From Rhodotorula mucilaginosa (Eukaryota; Basidiomycota; Microbotryomycetes; Sporidiobolales; Sporidiobolaceae): a stretch of DNA of 64,000 nt. Each line of letters begins with the position of its first letter. Positions within the stretch are counted from its first letter, which is position 1. Location: assembly GCA_034406715.1 (NCBI GenBank), contig CP137864.1, positions 1,922,001 through 1,986,000 on the forward strand. Reading direction: 5' to 3'. Positions 58,088-64,000 of the stretch are shown here, piece by piece. Below the pieces are notes generated by a model that saw only the letters and a list, made by a program, of their open reading frames with translations, searched no databases and had not been told where the DNA came from. The translations under genes were made by a program, and so were the position numbers.

Positions 58088-61000
58088 TCAGTGAACTAGT
58101 GTCTGTACGACTCGGGAGAACAAGGCTCGACTCACCATGAGAACCTCTGTCTCGGCAACCGCAATCTTGAGCACCGTCTCCTCAAACTTGCGGGCCGTAG
58201 CCCAACCGAGCTCCTTGCCCATCCGCTCGTGAGCGTCGACGTCCATCTTCCACAGTACACTGTCGCGCTCGGCGACTACGTTCGTGTTGCGTTTCGTTCG
58301 GGACAGGAACGAGAGCTCGCCGGCCACCGTTCCTGCGACCATCGATTCGGAGATGCTGTGCGACCCGTCCGACAGGATGTACACCGCGCGAAGCATGCCC
58401 GCTTCAATCACATAGAACCTGCATGGCTATCAGTCAGTTCCGGCGTCCACAAACAGCTGAGGATAAGAACTCACGCATCGGGGTCTTCTCCCACCGACCA
58501 CAACTTCGTGCCGCGGGGAACAGTCACCCGAGTAAAGTACGGCATGAGGCGCTGTCGAGTGCGGAGTATCAGTACCTCTCAGATCCGTCGGTGCTGATCG
58601 GCGCGCAAGACTCACGAAGAAATAATCCTCGTTCAGGTCAGGCGCGTACGGCTTGAAAGACTGAAGGAGGATCGGTAACGGCTGCTGGAAGTTCGAGTGC
58701 GCCGGAGACACCTCGGCTGTGTGCGAGTGTGGGTCCATCAGTCGCAGTCACTGAAACAGGCGAGGGAAGTCGCGTACACTTGGTAATGGTTTCCTTGGCT
58801 GCCAGACGGAGATGGTTCGCCCGAGGCGAGGAGGCAAAGTTCTCAAATTCGCTGTCCAGATCTGCCTTTGGCATGTCTGCCGGGCTCAAGTGCGTCAGGA
58901 TCAAAGTGTAGCGGTAGCAGAGGAGAGTCAGTAGGCCGTACCGATCTGCGATGCGATGGGAATCGCCGAGCCCGAAGACCCTGGCGCCAGCGGCGGTCGG
59001 AATGTTCGGGAGTACAGACTGCGAAGGAAGGCATTCTCGCAGTGCTGTTGTGCATGATGGTCAGCGCCGACTCTTCGGTGGCGGAGATCTGAGAATCGCC
59101 TACCTCGAGGGCGTCGTTGAGGTTCTCGAGCACGACGACTTTGCCGTCCGAAGTATCGGTCCACAGTCCGACCGATCGCAGTGCAATGCCAACCTCGGAG
59201 TCGACAGGGCAGCCACAAAGGACGAGGATGACGCCTCGCTCGTCGAGCAAGCGCTGCATGCGCACAAAGGCTTCGGCCGCCGAAAAGTCGACTCCGCTCG
59301 CCGAGCTGAAGTCGACGACCAGGTAGCGGATCGGGTCTGTGGACCAGTTTGCAGCGTCGAGGATTTTCCGAACCGCAATCTCGACGTTGGAGATGGTGCC
59401 GAAGAAGAGGAAACCCTGCAGCTTGATGATGCGGATCTGGCGTCCTGCATCTTTGAGGAACGACGACTGGATCGGGTGCCGTCGCACGCACGACTGCACG
59501 ACGTCTCCATTCAGGATGGCGCGGATGGCGCGCCTTCGCGAGGAGAGGATGACGAAAGAGACCTGCATTCGCGTAGCTTAGTAACCGGTCCAGCTGAGCC
59601 CTGAGCCGGCTTGGCGAGGACGTACACAAGCGAGGATCAAGCCGACGGCCAGACCGATCGTAAAGTCCCAGATCGTCATGACAGCCACGATGATCCAGAT
59701 GGTGCCATATTCAAAGGTCGACACGCGGCCATAGGTGTCCCAAAGGGCCTCCTTGACCAAGTCGAATCCGAGGATGAAGATGAGCGCCGCGACGACGCAG
59801 ATCGGCAAGTAGCCGATGACGGACGGTCCCGCGAGCAAGACTCCGAGCGAACCGAGCGAGAGCATGAAACCGGAGATGCGAGTCGTGCCGCCGTTCTGGT
59901 AGAAGAGGAGCGAATTGACCTGCATGCCGTTCGGAAAAGATCAGCGTCTCGACCGAGTAGGCCTTCAGGACTGAAGCTGTCACTGACATAAACCTGCATG
60001 CGATCGTGTGATAGTCAGTACGTTGTTCTTTCAGGAGGCGATCGCGAGTATGCGAAACTCACGAGGTAATTCGGCACGCTGCCGATCAAGCCACTGGCGA
60101 GGTTGCTGACGCCGTGCGCAACCAGCTCCCGGTTCGTGTCGACATTGTCCTCTCCGATCGAGATGGCGAGCGACGGAACGTTGATGGGCACATGCAGGAG
60201 GCCAAAAAAGACGAGGGCAAGCTGGTTCGGCAGCGTTTCGAGAACAGCGGTGAAGTCGGTCTTGCGCAGGTCTGCCGCCGAAAGCAGCAACAAGGGGAAA
60301 GTGGAGTTAGACCTTTCCGAGCCCACCGCGAAGACGTCGAGAAAAAATTCACCGTAGAGTGTCCAGAACTCGTACCACTTGTTGTTGGCCGACTTGGCCT
60401 CGAACACCCAACCCTGGTCTCGCAAGGTTTCGACTGAAACGCCTGCCGCCAGTGTGATGGCGTAGAAGATGGCCGGGATGGACAAGAAGTAGACTGGGAA
60501 GATGAGCGGGTGCGAGTACCTCGAGGTGATGACGCGGAGGATGACTGCGAGGGCGAGCGGGATGGTCTACCGGGGGGAGAGATCAGCAAACTCTCGAAAA
60601 GAACGGATTGGTTGTGTGCTGTGTCTGCCTTACCCAAAGCGGCAGCACCGACGCGGAGAAGAAGCGCCTGAGCAGCTCGAGCGAGAACCCGTCCGTCTCT
60701 TCGGTCCGCGTACTGACCTCGAGCCCGGTCACGAGCAAGAACGCGCCGACTCCGCCGATCGTCCCGACGAGGATATGCCGCGGGAAGAACTCGCTCAACC
60801 GGCCGAGTTTGAAGTAACCGAGCGTGCCGAACGCGAGGCCGGTCAGGACGGTCGACATGGCAAAGGCGAACATGGTCGTGGCGACGAGGGTCTCGTCGTC
60901 GCTGATGTGGTGCTGCAGCGTCCCGACAATGGCGTGGTAGAAGGGAACCACTTCGATCATCATCGAGCCGTTGCCGCCATCAAAGATGGAACCGCCGCCC

Positions 61001-61714
61001 GAGAAGACGAGTTGGGCGACGATGCAGCTGCCAGAGAGAGAAGAAAATCTCCGTCAGCGCGGCGAGTTCCTCCCCCGGACCAGAGTCGAACGCACGAGAC
61101 AAAGAATTGAGAGTAGCCGATGCCGCCAAAGTTGGCGAAAGCAGGAACGGAAGCCGGGTAGGTGATCAACCCGTACGAGAGCGCGTCAAGGATGTTCTGC
61201 GCATGGATTGAGTCAGCTGGCGCTCTTTCGGCTCAGGCTCTTCAGAGGGAGGAAGTCGCGTACCATCAAAGTACTGCGAGAGGAATAGATCATGGTCAGT
61301 ACAGAGAGACGCCGGCGGGTTCATCAGGGTAAAGGCTCACCCGAGGATGACGGCCGGAATACTCCCAACAGCAATCTTGCCCGTCGTCTTCAGGTCGTCA
61401 ACCGTAATCTCCCGCACCTGCTTCCGTAGCCGCCGAGTCGTCGACTGAAGACCTAACCGTTCAAGCCAGCCCGGCTGCGAGCGGTCGCCCCCTCTTCCGA
61501 CGTCGTCGAGATCCTTGCCCGCGTGGCCACCGAGGAGGAGCGGCGTCCGTTCGTTCGCTGCCCCGGCGACTGCCGTCCGTGCCGAGCTGGGACGTCGACG
61601 TCTAGTACCCACTCCAAGCTCGTGAGACGAGCCGGGTTTCGAGAGCGCGTCGTCCCGGTCCGTATCGTCCGAGTCCCGGCCTTCTTCTTCTTGATTCTCC
61701 TCGCCGTTTCCGCC

Positions 61715-61752
<38 letters not shown>

Positions 61753-62691
61753 TGTGTGCGGTCTCGTCTCCGAGCGGTATGGGCCGCTCGTGACGCTTGT
61801 GGCGGTCTTGACTGTTGACGCGCTCGAGCAACGGACCGGCCGGAGTCGGCGTCCGGTCCTCGAGCGAACTCGGACTCGCGTCCTCGATCGCGATCTCGGG
61901 TACTTCGGGCAACGGCGTCTCTGCTGGCTTCGGAGTCGCGGTGTCGTCGTCGTACGGGTTCTGCTCGCGGACCGAAGTCGGGGAATGAGATGCCGACAGG
62001 ATGGGCGAGAGGCGGCCGGCTCGTCCGGATGTGCCAGCACCGCCGGTTTGAGAAGGCGGCGGTTCGGCGAGCGCCTGCGCGAGCTTGGAGGCGTGCGGAG
62101 CGAAGGCCGAGGGGCCTGCTGGGACCTGAGAGAACGAGTTGGCGGCGGAGGAGGCCGAGGCCGAGGCGGGCGGGAGCTGGGTGAGGTCGGAAGGGACGTC
62201 GAGCGGAGCGAGGGAAGGCGACGGCATCGAGCCGATCACGTCTCTCGGAGTCGGCTTGGACGGCGAGACGGGGAATCCAGACACCTCGGCGAGGGAGAGG
62301 GACGCCAGGCGGGCCGAACCTGTACACATGCAGCGGCGATAAGGGATCAGTCCCATGCGGGAGAGAGAAGAGGAGAGTGCGTGAACTGACCGTCCCTGAT
62401 CTCTTCTCGGGTGGCACTAAAGCTGCCGATCCTGGCTCTGATCTGCGCCTCTTCCATACTGCCAGCGTCGGAGTCCGAGAGGGCGGATTCGTTCGGCGCT
62501 GCTGCTGCTGCTGCTGACGTCGAGTAGATCGGGATGACTGGTTTCCCGCCGAGGGAGGAGCGCAGTCCCGAGCGCTGGGACGAGCGCGAGAGACTGCGCC
62601 TGCGCCCGATCTCGACTGCAGAGCTGTGCGCCGCAGTTGGTGTTGACGACGCCGACCGAGTCGACGAGGGGTCGGTCGACGAGTTGGTCAT
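58088..62691 (-). CDS. SulP/SLC26-type transporter with STAS and cyclic-nucleotide-binding domains (YGR125W/Vsb1-like)
   Basis: A 1,225-residue membrane protein from fifteen exons: 62691-62391, 62319-61341, 61273-61264, 61196-61096, 61027-60634, 60566-60353, 60271-60063, 59993-59988, 59919-59626, 59562-59104, 59044-58942, 58876-58778, 58716-58616, 58551-58475 and 58418-58088. A ~430-residue disordered Ser/Pro/Asp N-terminus contains a pure Asp run near 61710-61745. The SulP core follows: [75 protein letters not shown] comes next ([31 protein letters not shown]), then a cNMP-type domain ([29 protein letters not shown]). That domain order is that of yeast YGR125W, which stores basic amino acids in the vacuole; a vacuolar role here is inferred. 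Exons of 10 and 6 nt are needed to keep the conserved helices. Confidence 0.85.
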
Positions 62692-62914
62692 CGTCCAGTC
62701 TCTCTCTCGAGGGAGGGTGAGCGTGGCCGAGGCGAGTCAATGCTCGTAGTACCACGCTGTGCTCTGATCACCTCGTGTTAGGGCGCTGTGCGTGGTGACA
62801 GGAGAGCGAACGAGGCGATAAGAGGACTTCCGCGTTTTTCACGCCGCTCTTTCTCGAGCGCTTCACTCGACATCCCGCGCTCCAGCTCCGTGTGTCTGTA
62901 GAGTTCAGTCAATC

Positions 62915-63463
62915 ATGGTCTCGTACTGTAAGTCAGGGCCCAGTTCACCCTTTATCGCGAGGGAACGTCTCGCGCTCACCGCAATCCCATGTGGCAGACG
63001 ACGAACTCGAGATCGAAGACTTTGCGTGGGACGACGCCAAAAAGGTCAGTAGCCCTTGCTCATAGACAGAGCTATCGACCCCTTGCTGACCAGCCCAGCG
63101 TGTGTGACGGGAGCAGGTGTTTCATTACCCGTGTCCGTGCGGCGACCGCTTCGAGATCACCAGGGTGAGCTACCACTCTAGACACGCGGCTAGGCCGTAC
63201 AGCGCTGGTGATTTCAGATGAACTGACGCTATCGATTCACAGGCTCAACTCGCCAAGGGAGAAGAGGTGGCAACCTGCCCCAGCTGCAGCTTGCTCGTCC
63301 GAGTCGTCTACGACTTGGTCAGTCCCCGCACCGCTTACCGCTCCAGCTAGCAGGTAGACTGACCTGCACCTCGAAAACACAGATGGACTATGAAGACTAC
63401 GACGAGGACGAGGAGGAGGGCGAGCAGGAGGAGGCGAACGAGTCGGTCATCCCGGTGCTTTGA
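62915..63463 (+). CDS. DPH3: diphthamide biosynthesis protein 3 (Kti11), CSL zinc finger
   Basis: An 87-residue zinc protein from exons 62915-62927, 62998-63044, 63117-63164, 63243-63317 and 63383-63463. All four zinc Cys of the CSL motif are present: [12 protein letters not shown] and [15 protein letters not shown]. The start is [17 protein letters not shown], the family pattern. Dph3 donates electrons to the Dph1-Dph2 radical enzyme in diphthamide synthesis and also serves Elongator. The acidic tail ([15 protein letters not shown]) is typical. Exon 1 is only 13 nt of coding sequence. Small size and several exons make it easy to miss. Confidence 0.93.
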
Positions 63464-63741
63464 GGCAGCACTCCCACGCGCGCGCGGGGACGGGATGGCA
63501 GGACGGGTGCAGTCTGTCGTTCTCCCAGAGAGAGGGTCGAAGACGGGCGCGAGAGAGCCGATGCCACCCGCCCGGTGATGATGAAGGACGACGAACGAGG
63601 AATTGCCGCGACACGCCACATCCCAACACACGCACTCGGATATCTTGCCGGTCACACTTCCATACTCCATTTTGATACGTCGCCATCGAGGCGCACCATC
63701 CCGGCCGTTATAGTCTCTCCGGACCCGAAACTCGAGAAGCA

Positions 63742-64000
63742 TGCCGCGCAACCAGGAACTCGACCCGAGCGTCGACTTTGACGCCCGCCGCGCCGCCTAC
63801 ATGCGCCAAATGGTGAGTATTTGCGACGACTCTCTCTTCGCTGCTCGAAGCCTCCGTTTATAGCGCGCTCCCGAGCCTGCCACCGAGAGAGAGAGAGAGT
63901 TCTGCCTGACGAAGGAAAAAGACGAAACTGACACTGCCCTGCTTGTCCGCCATTACAGCGCTTCGGTCTGTTCGTGAGGATGGTGAGCTTCTCTCTCTCT
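63742..64000 (+). pseudogene. truncated inverted copy of the URA2 3' end (continues beyond window)
   Basis: 259 bases are nearly identical to the antisense of 49523-49784, including a complete spliceosomal intron and the tiny ATCase exon. Homology begins abruptly at TGCCGCGCAACC; the base before it makes an ATG where URA2 has CTG. Sequence left of 63742 has no likeness to URA2. The copy runs off the right edge, so it is not known whether the last exon is included. It encodes [20 protein letters not shown] before the intron. A relic of duplication is likeliest; a small new reading frame or an assembly artefact is possible. Confidence 0.85.

Noticed and set aside
58088-58135. possible last intron (GTGAGT...TACAG) before the SulP stop codon
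   Set aside because: It would be only 33 nt and the frame is open through it; read-through coding is simpler.
61710-61745. GTC trinucleotide run as a possible unstable repeat element
   Set aside because: It is in frame and encodes an Asp run in the disordered leader of the SulP protein, a common low-complexity feature.
1-64000. mobile elements, tRNA/rRNA genes, CRISPR arrays
   Set aside because: No transposase, reverse transcriptase, terminal repeats, tRNA B-box cloverleaf, rRNA or regularly spaced repeats were recognised on reading either strand.

Overview
This window looks like a nuclear chromosome segment of a basidiomycete fungus, most likely a red yeast of the Pucciniomycotina (Rhodotorula/Rhodosporidium/Sporobolomyces type). 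The organism is inferred from GC-rich coding sequence, very short and numerous GT-AG introns (about 118 reconstructed, mostly 50-90 nt), close gene packing on both strands, and fungal-only families such as the dead-DHOase URA2 polyprotein, Spt7 and Bud4. No bacterial operons, CRISPR arrays, transposons, LTR elements, rRNA or tRNA genes were recognised.

Layout, left to right. 1-4293 (+): 3' part of USO1, a Golgi vesicle tether. 4371-about 8213 (-): SPT7 of SAGA. 8388-12676 (-): three tandem paralogous multi-C2H2 zinc-finger genes. 13890-15456 (+): PARP-type zinc-finger protein. 15930-17060 (+): HD-domain deoxynucleotidase. 17618-21974 (+): BUD4/anillin-like PH protein. 22227-23880 (-): membrane J-protein. 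25329-31570 (+): large sacsin/Hsp90-type ATPase protein with a C-terminal HExxH motif. 31686-32513 (-): GFA/CENP-V protein. 33676-35622 (+): mitochondrial malonyl-CoA:ACP transacylase. 36105-38226 (-): subtilisin. 38533-39577 (-): GNAT acetyltransferase. 40214-42333 (+): DOM34. 42810-46061 (+): KAP104 (transportin). 46482-48031 (+): DPH7. 48163-48956 (-): RPB8. 49393-57052 (-): URA2. 58088-62691 (-): SulP-STAS-cNMP transporter. 62915-63463 (+): DPH3. 63742-64000 (+): an inverted, nearly identical copy of the 3' end of URA2, cut by the window edge.

Most genes are ordinary housekeeping genes that work independently. A loose theme is translation: DPH7 and DPH3 both serve diphthamide modification of eEF2, and DOM34 rescues stalled ribosomes. 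SPT7, RPB8 and KAP104 serve transcription and nuclear import. The parts that merit a second look are the URA2 inverted duplication at the right edge, the zinc-finger array, the shortened USO1 with a repeated DV(S/A)S(L/I)FG tail, the ATPase plus metalloprotease-like architecture, and unusual splicing (6-24 nt internal exons and GC-AG introns). I did not find a clearly new multi-gene system. Exon boundaries were set by eye from splice signals and family conservation; reading frame closes exactly over all exons for every gene except the SPT7 N-terminus.
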